Both the position numbers and the translations under genes were made by a program. Of a stretch of 64,000 nucleotides of DNA, positions 40,134 to 51,048 are shown one piece after another. The stretch's first letter is position 1; every line of letters begins with the position of its first letter. The notes below the pieces were generated by a model, which searched no databases, had not been told where the DNA came from, and saw nothing but the letters and a program-made list of their open reading frames with translations. Location of the stretch: positions 1 through 64,000 of the forward strand of contig NZ_FOHI01000005.1 of assembly GCF_900111585.1 (NCBI RefSeq). Direction: 5' to 3'. This DNA is from Nitrosospira multiformis (GTDB lineage Bacteria; Pseudomonadota; Gammaproteobacteria; Burkholderiales; Nitrosomonadaceae).

Positions 40134-40748
40134 ATGGGTATCACTCTCGTCAGGCGCGCAATAGTCCTGATCAGTCTGGTCGGTGATTTGGCCGGCTGCA
40201 CCGTTTTCTCTCCTCGCTATCAGATCACCCATCGTTACGAACCGCCAACTGATCCGGCAGGCATCGTTTGTCTTGAAAAATGCATGCAAAAGCTGGAGAT
40301 GTGCCAGCAAAACTGTCAATCGACATATCAGGCCTGCCTGAAGCGCATCGAACCCCTGGCGGAAGAGAGATATAGAAAAGCAGCCGAGCGTTATGACGAT
40401 GAGCTTGATACATATCGTCGGCGGATGCAGTTCGGATACCCTGGCTGGGGACGCACCACGCTGGGCTGGGGGTGGGGGGGATACCCATGGGGTTGGGGTG
40501 GCTATCCCGGGGGGTGGGGTTCTCCATGGGGCTGGGGAGGAGGGCCTTATTATGGCTTGGGCTACTCGTCTCCTTTTTTCTACCAACCGCCTCCCCTCAG
40601 GCCGAATCGTATGCGGGAATTTGATCGGCTGCGCTACCAGCAGTGTGAAGTGGAATGCGGTTGTCAGTCGGTGCAGGATGCCTGTTTTCTAGGCTGCGGT
40701 GGCAGGAAAATCATAGAAGAGAGATGTATAGCAAACTGTCCAAAGTGA
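40134..40748 (+). CDS. Cysteine-rich lipoprotein with Trp/Gly repeats
   Basis: The start at 40134 (MGITLVRRAIVLISLVG) has GGAAG upstream and gives a lipoprotein signal ending DLAGC near residue 22. The 204-residue product has two Cys clusters: CLEKCMQKLEMCQQNC with further CxxxxxxC, and a C-terminal cluster CEVECGCQSVQDACFLGC then CIANC. These Cys pairs are spaced three or six apart, suggesting disulfides or metal sites. Between them lies a Gly/Trp/Tyr-rich segment with repeats of WGWGGYP. I do not recognise the family; an outer-membrane location is inferred from the signal. Confidence 0.75.
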   Translation: MGITLVRRAIVLISLVGDLAGCTVFSPRYQITHRYEPPTDPAGIVCLEKCMQKLEMCQQNCQSTYQACLKRIEPLAEERYRKAAERYDDELDTYRRRMQFGYPGWGRTTLGWGWGGYPWGWGGYPGGWGSPWGWGGGPYYGLGYSSPFFYQPPPLRPNRMREFDRLRYQQCEVECGCQSVQDACFLGCGGRKIIEERCIANCPK

Positions 40749-40838
40749 AAAAGCTGCCTCGGGTGGGGCAGAGCTTTCAAGGACTGGCAAAGCAGGGGTA
40801 TGGCGGGAAGAGTTGGAGGCTGCAGGCTTTCATAGCCT

Positions 40839-41678
40839 CTATTTCTTTTTCGGGATGATTTCGAGGTTATCGATCAGCCGGGTTTCACCCAGGCGGGCTG
40901 CTCCCAGCACCACCATATTCCCATCTCTGGGCTGGGCTGCTGCCAAGGTATCTCTCTCGCGTATCGAGATGTAATCGACGTTCCAGCCGTGGGAGGTAAG
41001 AATTTTCCTCGCGTTTTCCTCCAGTCCGGCAAAATTGCGATAGCCGCCTTCTATCTCCCGCTTCACTTGCGATAGCACCTGATACAGCCGGATTGCCTCG
41101 GCGCGCTCCTCATCACGAAGGTAGCGGTTACGCGAGCTCAATGCCAGATTGTCCGAGGCGCGAACTGTTTCCCCGGCAACGATCTCTAGGGGTAAATTAA
41201 ACTGCCGCACCAGTTCGCGGACGATATGCAACTGCTGATAATCCTTTTTTCCGAACACCGCGGTCTGCGGCTGCACGATATTGAAGAGCTTTAGCACGAC
41301 AGTTGCCACGCCCCGAAAAAAGCCGGGACGGTACTTCCCTTCCAGCATGTTTGCGATGGGGGAGGGTTCCACCGTGAATTCTTGTGGGGCGGGATAAAGC
41401 GTTTTTTCTTCCGGTGCGAACACGATGTGAACGCCCTGCTCTTCGAGAAGTACGCAGTCCTGCTCCAGCGTGCGGGGATATCGATCAAAATCCTCGGTGG
41501 GGGCAAACTGCAGGCGATTTACAAAAATACTTGCGACTACGCATTCCCGATGTCGCCGGGCGGCCCGAATCAGGGACAAGTGTCCCTCGTGCAATCCGCC
41601 CATCGTCGGCACGAAGGCGATGGAGGATTCGTGCCCGAGGCGGATTCGTAGCGGTGAAATATCCGTGATGACGTCCAA
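40839..41678 (-). CDS. panC: Pantothenate synthetase
   Basis: PanC joins pantoate and beta-alanine using ATP. The 279 residues have the nucleotidyltransferase motifs [15 protein letters not shown] and FGKKDYQQL, plus [16 protein letters not shown]. It lies 13 bp after panB, forming the usual panBC pair. Confidence 0.96.
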   Translation of the reverse strand: MDVITDISPLRIRLGHESSIAFVPTMGGLHEGHLSLIRAARRHRECVVASIFVNRLQFAPTEDFDRYPRTLEQDCVLLEEQGVHIVFAPEEKTLYPAPQEFTVEPSPIANMLEGKYRPGFFRGVATVVLKLFNIVQPQTAVFGKKDYQQLHIVRELVRQFNLPLEIVAGETVRASDNLALSSRNRYLRDEERAEAIRLYQVLSQVKREIEGGYRNFAGLEENARKILTSHGWNVDYISIRERDTLAAAQPRDGNMVVLGAARLGETRLIDNLEIIPKKK

Positions 41679-41691
41679 CTCGGATCAATAG

Positions 41692-42483
41692 TCAGAATGT
41701 ATGCTCGGGGCCAGGGAACTCCCCGGTTTTGACCGCTCTGGTATAGTTTTGCACAGCCTCCTCGATGCTGCCCGCGCCCATGAGGAAATTCTTCATGAAC
41801 CTGGCCTTTTTGCCTGAATAAATGCCCAGCATGTCGTACAGCACCAATACCTGCGCCGAACAATCCTTGCCGGCGCCGATACCGATGGTAGGTATGGAGA
41901 GCGTTCGGGTAACCTGCGCTGCAAGGGCGGCAGGGACGACTTCCATCAAAAGCATTCCTGCTCCGGCCTGTTCGAGCGCTACCGCATCCTCCAGCAACTG
42001 CTCGGCTTCATAGTCGGTCTTTCCCTGCACCTTGTAGCCCCCCAACTGGTTTACCGACTGGGGCGTGAGACCGATGTGCGCGCAGACGGGGATGCCCCGC
42101 TGCGTCAGGAACTCCACGGTTTCGGCCATGACGGAACCGCCTTCGATCTTGACCATGTTGGCGCCTGCCGCCATGAGCTCGGCCGCATTGCGGAAGGTTT
42201 CTTCCGGACTCACCTGCGAGGTGCCGAAAGGCATATCCGTCATGATGAAAGCCGTGCTTGAGCCGCGTTTCACGCAAAGTGTATGGTAGATCATGTCATC
42301 CAGAGTAACCGGTAGGGTAGTCTCTTCACCCTGGATCACATTTCCCAGTGAATCCCCCACCAGCAGGATATCGACGCCTGCTCTTTCCAGCAGTGCCGCA
42401 AAACTTGCGTCATAGCAGGTGACGATGGCAATTTTCTCTCCATCATCCCGCATTTTTTGAAAAACATCTTGCGTGATACGCAT
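41692..42483 (-). CDS. panB: 3-methyl-2-oxobutanoate hydroxymethyltransferase
   Basis: PanB makes ketopantoate, the precursor used on the way to PanC's substrate. The 263-residue barrel has the Mg ligands in [13 protein letters not shown], and the signature [19 protein letters not shown]. The catalytic Glu is in [10 protein letters not shown]. It is upstream of panC on the same strand. Confidence 0.96.
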   Translation of the reverse strand: MRITQDVFQKMRDDGEKIAIVTCYDASFAALLERAGVDILLVGDSLGNVIQGEETTLPVTLDDMIYHTLCVKRGSSTAFIMTDMPFGTSQVSPEETFRNAAELMAAGANMVKIEGGSVMAETVEFLTQRGIPVCAHIGLTPQSVNQLGGYKVQGKTDYEAEQLLEDAVALEQAGAGMLLMEVVPAALAAQVTRTLSIPTIGIGAGKDCSAQVLVLYDMLGIYSGKKARFMKNFLMGAGSIEEAVQNYTRAVKTGEFPGPEHTF

Positions 42484-42554
42484 GGTTCAGCTCCTGGTTG
42501 CGTGTATCGGATAAGTTATCCAACCCATTTTCGGGTTTCTGTTTTCCGGTTTGC

Positions 42555-43196
42555 TCATCTTCCGAAATTGAAATATTCCCTCGAGCCGTGCATTTGTTCG
42601 ACCTGCCTCAGCAGTAATGCAAAATCTTCTTCGCTATCAACGAAATTGAGATGTTCGCTGTTGATGATCAGAAGTGGCGCATCCTCATAGTGATGGAAGA
42701 AGCGCGCATAACTATCGGCTAATCGCCACAAATACGTTTCGGAAATGTTTTGTTCATAGGAACTGCCGCGGCGCTTCACCCGCTCCACCAGCGTGGCGGG
42801 TGAGGCTTGCAGATAGATCACGAGGTCGGGGGTGAAAGCTTCGGGTTGCAGATGGCGATAGATTTTTCGGTACAGATCGTATTCTGCATTGTTGAGCGTC
42901 AGTCCCGCAAACAGCGGGTCCTTATCCAGCAGAAAGTCGCTTATGGTCGTTTTCGTAAACAGGTCGATCTGCGTCAGATCCTGCAACTGGTTGGCGCGCT
43001 GAAACAGAAAAAACAGTTGGGTAGGGAGCGCATATCGGCGGATATCCTCGTAGAACTTGCCGAGAAACGGATTTTCCTCGGGTTTTTCCAGCAGGAGCTG
43101 TCCACCCGCATACTCTGCCATTCGTCGCGCCAGGCTGGTTTTTCCCACGCCGATCGGGCCCTCCACCGCGATGTGGCGATATTCTTCAAGTTTCAC
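42555..43196 (-). CDS. Deoxynucleoside kinase (dAdo/dGuo kinase type)
   Basis: The 213-residue protein has the P-loop GPIGVGKTSLA and the deoxynucleoside-kinase elements DFLLDKDPLFA and YLQASPATLVERVKRRG, a lid-region Arg stretch. Such kinases salvage deoxyadenosine and deoxyguanosine. It overlaps folK by four bases, so it is part of the folK-panBC operon, an order seen in several betaproteobacteria. Substrate preference cannot be read from sequence alone. Confidence 0.9.
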   Translation of the reverse strand: MKLEEYRHIAVEGPIGVGKTSLARRMAEYAGGQLLLEKPEENPFLGKFYEDIRRYALPTQLFFLFQRANQLQDLTQIDLFTKTTISDFLLDKDPLFAGLTLNNAEYDLYRKIYRHLQPEAFTPDLVIYLQASPATLVERVKRRGSSYEQNISETYLWRLADSYARFFHHYEDAPLLIINSEHLNFVDSEEDFALLLRQVEQMHGSREYFNFGR

Positions 43197-43705
43197 GTGT
43201 CCAGCTCGCGTTCCAGCCGCTGTCCTTTACAGGCAGCAAGCAATTCCCTTATGTTATCGTGTCCCGGTATGCTGCTGATCGACGCAATTTCGAGCAGAGG
43301 CTGCAATACGAATGCCCGTTCGTGCATCCTCGGATGAGGCAGAATCAGGCTATCCTCATCCAGTTGCAGGTCATCATACAGCAGCAAGTCGAGATCAAGT
43401 GTACGCGGCGCATTGAGATACTCGCGCATCCGCCCATGCTTTTGCTCGATCCCGAGCAGGGCTCGCAGCAGATCCTGGGGTGGCAAGGCGGTTTCGATAT
43501 GCGCGACTGCGTTGATGAAATCAGGCTGATCGAGGCGTCCAATCGGTGCACTGCGGTAGAGCGAAGAATGCGCCAGCAAGCGTGTAAAAGGAAGCTCACC
43601 TAGTTCTTCAAACGCTTTTTGCACATGCGCTACAGGTTCATTCAGATTGCTACCCAATCCGATATACGCATGCGAGGCGATTCGACCGTCGTCAGCCCCG
43701 TTCAT
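43193..43705 (-). CDS. folK: Hydroxymethyldihydropterin pyrophosphokinase
   Basis: FolK transfers pyrophosphate from ATP to 6-hydroxymethyl-7,8-dihydropterin in folate synthesis. The 170 residues show YIGLGSNLNEP at the N terminus, QPDFINAVAHIET, and the Mg-binding signature RTLDLDLLLYDD near residue 103, followed by LPHPRMHERAFVL. It overlaps pcnB upstream and the kinase gene downstream by four bases each. Confidence 0.96.
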   Translation of the reverse strand: MNGADDGRIASHAYIGLGSNLNEPVAHVQKAFEELGELPFTRLLAHSSLYRSAPIGRLDQPDFINAVAHIETALPPQDLLRALLGIEQKHGRMREYLNAPRTLDLDLLLYDDLQLDEDSLILPHPRMHERAFVLQPLLEIASISSIPGHDNIRELLAACKGQRLERELDT

Positions 43706-45117
43706 GGGGCAAACCCATCCTGCTTCCCGGATACTACGCGGTCGCTCTCTCCCGCAGGGGGAGTGCCCGATTTTTTACGACCACGGTTTCTCCTGCGTCT
43801 CTTCTGGCTCTCATCGCTGATCAGCATGGCTTCACGTTCGCGGGAACCTGCATGCTGGAATGCTTCCCACCATTTGCCCAGTTCCTCATCCACTTCGCCG
43901 CTTTCGCAACGCAATAGCATGAAGTCGTAGGCAGCGCGAAAACGGGGATTTTCAAGGAGCCGGAACGGTCTGCTCCCTGAGCGGTGGGCAAAGCGCGGCT
44001 GCATCATCCAGATTTCCTTCATAATGGCATCGTACCTGCGCGGAATTGCCAGGTTCTTGTCTTGTACCGCCAGCACGTCGCTCATTGCCAGGTGCAAGGC
44101 GGGAACCGGTCTTTCCCCTGTCGCCTGGTAAGCGTTCCAGGATGCGAGCACTTCGTGCCATAACAGGGCAGCAAACAGGAATCCCGGCGATACAGGCTTT
44201 TCCTGCCGCACGCGCTCATCGGTATTTTTGAGCGCGAGCGTGATAAAGTGCTCGCCCAGCGGTTGTTCCCGTATCACATCCAGCATGGGAAGCAGGCCGT
44301 GATGCAATCCGCGTTTCTGCAAATCTGTCACGCAGGCCAGCGCATGGCCGGATAGCAGCAATTTCAGCATTTCATCGAACAGCCGCGAGGGCGGCACATG
44401 CAGCAACAGGGGCGCCAGTTCGCTGATAGGCGCGGCCGTGGCGGCATCGATTTCCATGCCGAGCTTGGCGCCCAGTCGTACCACCCGCAGCATACGCACG
44501 GGATCTTCGCGGTACCTCCGCACCGGATCTCCAATGATGCGCAGGCGTCGTGCCTTCAGGTCCTCATAGCCGTTCAGATAGTCCCAGATTTCCTCGTGGA
44601 CGGGATCGAAGAACAGCGCATTCACGGTGAAATCCCGCCGTCTCGCATCCTCCTCCTGACTGCCGAATACGTTATCGCGCAAGAGGCGTCCATGTTCGTC
44701 CGCATGCTCATCAGCACTCAGCCCGCCTGTCTCTCCGGATGGGCCGCCGCGGAAAGTCGAAACCTCCACGGTTTCCGCTCCCCACATGACATGCACCAGC
44801 CGGAAACGGCGGCCAATGATACGCGAGCGGCGGAAAACAGCGCGTACTTCCTCCGGTGTGGCATTCGTGGCAACGTCAAAATCCTTCGGCTTCAATCCCA
44901 GCACCAAGTCGCGTGCGGCCCCGCCTACAATGAAAGCGGAATATCCCGCTTCCTGCAGACCTGAGGTAACTTTGAGCGCACCGGAGCTGATGTGATCGCG
45001 CCTGATGCCGTGCTGGTCGCGCGTAATGATATGCGGCTTCGTGGAGGAAGTGCGGGCGGAAGGGATGGAAGCGGATGTATTGCGGTTGAAGACGCGATCG
45101 ATAAGTTTACGAATCAT
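43702..45117 (-). CDS. pcnB: Poly(A) polymerase I
   Basis: PcnB adds 3' A tails to RNA and influences decay. The 471-residue protein has the nucleotidyltransferase motif FIVGGAARDLVLGLKPKDFD with the metal-binding DxD, and the RRDFTVNALFFDP and neck region of class II enzymes. The basic start (MIRKLIDRVFNRNTS) and basic tail (KRRRRNRGRKKS) suit RNA binding. The DFD pair and lack of the CCA-adding HD domain favour poly(A) polymerase over tRNA nucleotidyltransferase. The gene begins the pcnB-folK-kinase-panBC cluster. Confidence 0.92.
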   Translation of the reverse strand: MIRKLIDRVFNRNTSASIPSARTSSTKPHIITRDQHGIRRDHISSGALKVTSGLQEAGYSAFIVGGAARDLVLGLKPKDFDVATNATPEEVRAVFRRSRIIGRRFRLVHVMWGAETVEVSTFRGGPSGETGGLSADEHADEHGRLLRDNVFGSQEEDARRRDFTVNALFFDPVHEEIWDYLNGYEDLKARRLRIIGDPVRRYREDPVRMLRVVRLGAKLGMEIDAATAAPISELAPLLLHVPPSRLFDEMLKLLLSGHALACVTDLQKRGLHHGLLPMLDVIREQPLGEHFITLALKNTDERVRQEKPVSPGFLFAALLWHEVLASWNAYQATGERPVPALHLAMSDVLAVQDKNLAIPRRYDAIMKEIWMMQPRFAHRSGSRPFRLLENPRFRAAYDFMLLRCESGEVDEELGKWWEAFQHAGSREREAMLISDESQKRRRRNRGRKKSGTPPAGESDRVVSGKQDGFAP

Positions 45118-45281
45118 TGTGAATACAGATGAACAAGCTGCGGGATTCCGTCATCCCGCACGGCGAACTCATCCAAAAGGGGAAGATCAGGTGAGGGCAA
45201 ACAGCCACTGCCGTCCACGGCCCTTGCTGGAAAAAGCGCTGAAGAATTGCTGCTGAGAAAAAGTATGTCTGAAATTCCAGA

Positions 45282-46067
45282 TTATACACTCGGCACCGTT
45301 TGCGGGAAGAAATGGTGCTGCCGACCTGCGATGAATTCCCCCAGATTACAGTGATAAAGCGCTTCAAGATTATCACGCTTGAGCACCTCGTCTATACTGC
45401 CACTCATGGCACGGCCGTCGTCGAACAGCAGCAATGCGTGGTCGCAGAATCTGCTTGCCCAGCCGATATCGTGCAGCACCATTGCGATGGAACTGCCCCG
45501 CTTCGCCAATTCGCTGAACAGACTCATGGTCCCGAGTTGATGGCGCAGATCGAGGTGTTGCAAGGGCTCATCCAGCAGATAGCATTTGGGCGACTGGGCA
45601 AGCAGCAAGGCGATACGCGCGCGTTGGCGCTCGCCGCCGGAAAGCGTAACCAGTAGACGGTCGGCAAGGCCGGCCAGTTCCATTTGCTCGATAGCGCGAG
45701 ATGTCATCTCGAGGTCGACCGCCTGCCAGCCGAGCATGCTAGTTGCATGAGGATGCCGTCCGAGCAGCACATATTCATGCACCGTACCCCAGAACTCGCC
45801 GGGCTCATCCTGCAACAGAATGCCGAGATTGCGGGCGAGTTCCCGCCGGGACCACTGCCCAAGCGCCATCCCCGCGATGGTTACGGATGAATCCTGTCCC
45901 GCCTTCACCTGGTTCAGTCCACCCAGGGCATGTATCAATGTCGTCTTGCCGCAGCCGTTCCGGCCGAGAATCGCCCAGCATTCCCCCGGGTTGATGGTAA
46001 GGTTCAGATTGCGGCACAGCAATTTGCCCGGATGCTGCAAGCTCAGGTTTCTGGTTTGTAGAATCAT
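45282..46067 (-). CDS. Orphan ABC transporter ATPase (iron/B12 importer type)
   Basis: The 261-residue ATPase has Walker A GRNGCGKTTLI, the Q-loop GILLQDEP, the signature LSGGERQRARIA, Walker B CYLLDEPLQHLDL and the H-loop VLHDIGWA. The layout and LLGRHPH motif are like FecE/FhuC/BtuD-type ATPases. No permease or binding protein lies next to it, so its partner must be elsewhere, or the gene is a remnant of a larger system. It lies 50 bp after recG. Confidence 0.88.
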   Translation of the reverse strand: MILQTRNLSLQHPGKLLCRNLNLTINPGECWAILGRNGCGKTTLIHALGGLNQVKAGQDSSVTIAGMALGQWSRRELARNLGILLQDEPGEFWGTVHEYVLLGRHPHATSMLGWQAVDLEMTSRAIEQMELAGLADRLLVTLSGGERQRARIALLLAQSPKCYLLDEPLQHLDLRHQLGTMSLFSELAKRGSSIAMVLHDIGWASRFCDHALLLFDDGRAMSGSIDEVLKRDNLEALYHCNLGEFIAGRQHHFFPQTVPSV

Positions 46068-46117
46068 TCACGAGTTCGAAAAATCCGCGATGAAGAACCG
46101 CATCGAGATCGTCCTTT

Positions 46118-48196
46118 TTATGCCCTCAGGTATTCGCTTTTCCTTCCCAGCCAGCGATGGAGATGGCGTTTTGCCGCTTCCGGATAATCACGCAGCAATT
46201 CCCCGGCGATCATCCCTGCCGTGTCGAGCAGGCCTTCATCCCGTTCCAGATCAGCGAAGCGCAGCATGGGCAGGCCGCTCTGGCGGGCCCCCAGGAATTC
46301 GCCGGGCCCCCGCAGCCGCAGATCCTGGCGCGCTATTTCAAAGCCATCCGTGTTTTCAAAAATAATCTTGAGCCGCTCGCGCGCGTTTGTGGAGAGGGGT
46401 TGCTGATACATCAATATGCATACGCTCCCGGTTGCGCCTCGTCCGATCCGTCCACGTAGTTGGTGCAATTGCGCAAGGCCCATGCGTTCTGCATGCTCGA
46501 TCACCATCAGGGACGCATTGGGCACATCCACGCCTACTTCGATCACTGTTGTCGCTACGAGGAGATGGATTTCACCTCGGGCAAATGCTTCCATTACATC
46601 GGATTTCTCCTGAAATGAAAGCCTGCCATGCACCAGGCCGATTCTCAATTCCGGAAAAGTCCGGGTCAGCCCCTGGTGGGTTTCCAGCGCGGTTTTGAGC
46701 TGCAATGCCTCAGACTCCTGGATCAGCGGACATACCCAGTAGGCCTGCTTTCCCTCACGGCAGGCTTCCCGTACGCGCGCTGTTACCTCGTCGCGACGGG
46801 CATCGGCGACAAGCTTGGTTACCACGGGTACGCGTCCGGGCGGCATTTCGTCTATTACGGACACATCCAGATCAGCGTAATAGCTCATCGAAAGGGTGCG
46901 TGGAATGGGCGTTGCACTCATCATCAACTGGTGTGGCATGGCGTACGCTCCGGCTCCTTTTTCTCGCAATGCCAGCCGCTGGTGAACACCAAAGCGATGT
47001 TGTTCGTCAATAACCACAAGTCCCAGTCTGTCAAACTCCACCTGGTTCTGGAACAATGCATGTGTCCCGATGGCAAGCAGCACGTTGCCGGCAGCAATAT
47101 CGGCGAGCGTGGTTTCCCGTTCCTTCTTTTTCTGATTACCGCCGAGCCACGCAATCCGCAGCCCGCGCGGCTCCAGCAGGGGAGCAAGCCATGTGGAGAG
47201 TTTCTGATAATGCTGCTCTGCAAGAATCTCGGTCGGCGCCATCAGTGCTGCCTGAAAATTATTTTCAATCGATTGCAGCACAGCCAGTGTGGCAACGATC
47301 GTTTTGCCGCTTCCCACGTCACCCTGCAACAGGCGTTGCATGGGATGGGGCTCCGTCAGATCACGGCTGATTTCGGCGAAAGCCTTCTTCTGGGCTTGAG
47401 TGAGATCGAAAGGCAGCAACTTCAGCAGCGCTCTGGTCAAATCGTTTTTTGCTATCAGAACAGGGGCGCTGCCGTTGCGCCGCTGCTGATAATGCACCCG
47501 CATCGACAATTGCTGCGCCAGCAATTCATCGAATTTGATCCGCTGCCAGGCGGGATGAGTGCGCTCCCGCAATAGAGCGGGCGACGCATCCGGTGGGGGT
47601 TGGTGCAGGAATAGAACACTGTCCTTGAAACCCTGAAGCTGGCAGCGTTCGCGTACGGCATCGGGCAGTGTTTCGGAGAGAATTCCCTCATGGTTTCTGC
47701 CATCTCCCGTTTGCAGCACCCGGGAAATCAGTTTGCGCAGCGCTTCGGAAGGAAGTCCGGCTGTAGAGGGATAAATCGGAGTGAGCCCGTCCGGCAGGGG
47801 CTCATTCCCGCGCAAAATCCGGCATTTGGGATGAACCATTTCAACACCGAAAAAGCCGGGACGGGCCTCTCCCAGCAAGCGCACCCGCGTGCCCACTGAA
47901 TATGCTTTTACCTGGCTGCCGTAAAAATTCAGGAAGCGCATGAACAAAACACCTGTTCCATCCTCCACCTGGCATACCAATTGCCGCCGTGGCCGGTACA
48001 TGACTTCGCTTCGGGTGATCATGCCTTCGACCTGCACTGTTCGATCGGCAGGTACATCATTGATGGGGTAGAGGTGCGTCTCGTCCTCGTAGCGAAACGG
48101 CAAATGCAGTATCAGGCTTGAAGCATCGGTAATGCCGAGTTTGAGGAGCTTGTCCCTGATTGTCCCGCTGATGGGAGAGATGGCGAGCGACTGCAT
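46118..48196 (-). CDS. recG: ATP-dependent DNA helicase RecG
   Basis: RecG remodels stalled replication forks and Holliday junctions. The 692 residues include an N-terminal wedge domain with OB fold (about 50-150), Walker A in LQGDVGSGKTIVA near 297, the DEQH-type Walker B VVIDEQHRFG, and C-terminal helicase motifs including LVATTVIEVGVDVPNAS and QLRGRIGRG. Length is normal. It is 59 bp after ridA. Confidence 0.96.
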   Translation of the reverse strand: MQSLAISPISGTIRDKLLKLGITDASSLILHLPFRYEDETHLYPINDVPADRTVQVEGMITRSEVMYRPRRQLVCQVEDGTGVLFMRFLNFYGSQVKAYSVGTRVRLLGEARPGFFGVEMVHPKCRILRGNEPLPDGLTPIYPSTAGLPSEALRKLISRVLQTGDGRNHEGILSETLPDAVRERCQLQGFKDSVLFLHQPPPDASPALLRERTHPAWQRIKFDELLAQQLSMRVHYQQRRNGSAPVLIAKNDLTRALLKLLPFDLTQAQKKAFAEISRDLTEPHPMQRLLQGDVGSGKTIVATLAVLQSIENNFQAALMAPTEILAEQHYQKLSTWLAPLLEPRGLRIAWLGGNQKKKERETTLADIAAGNVLLAIGTHALFQNQVEFDRLGLVVIDEQHRFGVHQRLALREKGAGAYAMPHQLMMSATPIPRTLSMSYYADLDVSVIDEMPPGRVPVVTKLVADARRDEVTARVREACREGKQAYWVCPLIQESEALQLKTALETHQGLTRTFPELRIGLVHGRLSFQEKSDVMEAFARGEIHLLVATTVIEVGVDVPNASLMVIEHAERMGLAQLHQLRGRIGRGATGSVCILMYQQPLSTNARERLKIIFENTDGFEIARQDLRLRGPGEFLGARQSGLPMLRFADLERDEGLLDTAGMIAGELLRDYPEAAKRHLHRWLGRKSEYLRA

Positions 48197-48255
48197 TCGT
48201 CGTGGAGACGCATCCTTTAGGCTAGCGCGCGGTTTCCTGTATCACACGGCGGTCC

Positions 48256-48645
48256 CTATGCTGGCACCACCAATACCGCATCGATCTCCACCAGCGCGTT
48301 CCGCGGGAGCGCCGATACTCCGATGGCGGCGCGCGCAGGGTAGGGCGTGCTGAAATATTGCACCATGATTTCATTCACCTTCTGGAAATTGGAAAGGTCC
48401 GTGAGATAGACGTTCAATTTGACGATATCCCGGAGGCTGCCTCCACCCGCCGCTGCAACCGCCGTCAGGTTCTGGAATACCCGATGGATTTGATTCTCGA
48501 TGCCTTCCACCATCTGCATGGTAGAGGGTTCGAGACCGATCTGACCGGAAATGTAGATCGTATCGCCTCCGCTGACGCGTATTCCCTGGGAATAAGTGCC
48601 GATAGCCTGCGGCGCATCCGTTGTATGTATCGTCTTTTTTTCCAT
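48256..48645 (-). CDS. ridA: RidA-family reactive intermediate deaminase
   Basis: RidA hydrolyses reactive 2-aminoacrylate and related imines from PLP enzymes. The 129 residues contain the family pattern [35 protein letters not shown] and the catalytic Arg in [14 protein letters not shown] ribosome binding site, AAAGGAGA, precedes the ATG. It starts the minus-strand group with recG and is divergent from murA. Confidence 0.93.
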   Translation of the reverse strand: MEKKTIHTTDAPQAIGTYSQGIRVSGGDTIYISGQIGLEPSTMQMVEGIENQIHRVFQNLTAVAAAGGGSLRDIVKLNVYLTDLSNFQKVNEIMVQYFSTPYPARAAIGVSALPRNALVEIDAVLVVPA

Positions 48646-48725
48646 CTTATCTCCTTTGGTTGATATTACATTGGCATAATAAGCCGAAATTTGAAACTAC
48701 GGGTACCGTGTTTGCGATATGATGA

Positions 48726-50000
<1,275 letters not shown>

Positions 50001-50069
50001 GGTATTGTAATCAAACGAATTATTTGAGCTACTCATCATGCTTAGCTCAATCTGGCCGATGTCCTCACT

Positions 50070-50117
50070 CCCCTCTCCCGCTTGCGGGAGGGGTCGGCGG
50101 AGAGGGGAAAAATTGGA
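50070..50117. terminator. Hairpin region between murA and the convergent SUMF1-like gene
   Basis: CTCCCGC (50075-50081) and GCGGGAG (50084-50090) form a perfect stem, and CCCCTCTC can also pair with the GAGAGGGG a few bases further. The A-run that follows would be a T-run for the minus-strand gene, so it could end that transcript; for murA no T-run follows. This inverted repeat type is also common as dispersed intergenic repeat. Confidence 0.55.
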
Positions 50118-50144
50118 GGAGAGGGAAAAAAGAGCGGGGGTGCT

Positions 50145-50858
50145 TCAGGGCAACGTCATTGCAGGTCGAAAACCCAGATAGCGCATACGTTTGTTGGTAT
50201 CGAACCAGTTGCACATACCTGCCCGCATGTCTTGGGGCCGGTGATTCCAGGAGCCTCCGCACAAGAGGCGTTTCGCACAGTTCCCTTTCCGGCAGGTATC
50301 CGTCCATTGCCAGACATTACCCATCATATCGTACAGGCCAAAGGCATTGGGTTTGAAACTGCCGACGGGAGCGGTTCTCCTGTTATCCCACTCGCTCCCG
50401 CATCCATCGCAATTGGCGTTATTGCGCCCGACGTCGTTGCCCCAATAGTATTGGGAAGTCGCGCCCGCCAGGGCGGCGACTTCCCATTCCTCTTCCGTGG
50501 GTAGCCGATAAGTCTTGCCCGACTTATCCGACAGCCATCGCAGGTAAGCCTGCGCATCATCCCAGCTTACGTTCACAACCGGTCTTTTACCGCGCCCCCA
50601 GCCATTATCGGGGGGAACATACCCGCCACAGCCGCCTCCTTCAACACACGCCTCCCAGTCGTCGAACGTTACAGCGTATTTACCCATGGCAAATTTCTTG
50701 CCTGCAATGGATACCATTTCAGGACAGACAGGACACGCTTTTGCAGAGTTCAAGGTATTGTTTTCGCTCGCCGTCACCGGATTGCAAAAGAACGCGCCAA
50801 TGCTTATGAATAGCGCGAAAAGCGGGGTATACAGAGAGCGAAGATATACCAATTTCAT
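50145..50858 (-). CDS. Exported SUMF1/formylglycine-enzyme-like protein
   Basis: The 237-residue protein has a signal peptide (LYTPLFALFISIGAFF then NPVTA) and a SUMF1 domain, with KYAVTFDDWEACVE, PVVNVSWDDAQAYLRWLS, YRLPTEEEWEVAALAG, FGLYDMMGNVWQWT and LCGGSWNH. The domain folds like formylglycine-generating enzyme, but many exported members have other or no known catalysis. Several Cys pairs (CPVCPE, CDGCG) could form disulfides. It faces the small acidic exported protein across a 190-bp divergent region. Confidence 0.88.
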   Translation of the reverse strand: MKLVYLRSLYTPLFALFISIGAFFCNPVTASENNTLNSAKACPVCPEMVSIAGKKFAMGKYAVTFDDWEACVEGGGCGGYVPPDNGWGRGKRPVVNVSWDDAQAYLRWLSDKSGKTYRLPTEEEWEVAALAGATSQYYWGNDVGRNNANCDGCGSEWDNRRTAPVGSFKPNAFGLYDMMGNVWQWTDTCRKGNCAKRLLCGGSWNHRPQDMRAGMCNWFDTNKRMRYLGFRPAMTLP

Positions 50859-51048
50859 GAGTTGTATCTGAACAAGTGAAAAGACTGATCAGCAAATTTG
50901 ATAATTGTATAGAAAAGCCACTGATATCCAAAACTTCACGAAGAATCAGATCAATGCAGGCAATATGTATGTTAGCGCACGGAATGACGTTGGTATCAGG
51001 CGTACTGTGCGATTTCAGTCAATCGCTGAGCTGATAAGGAGAGTAATC

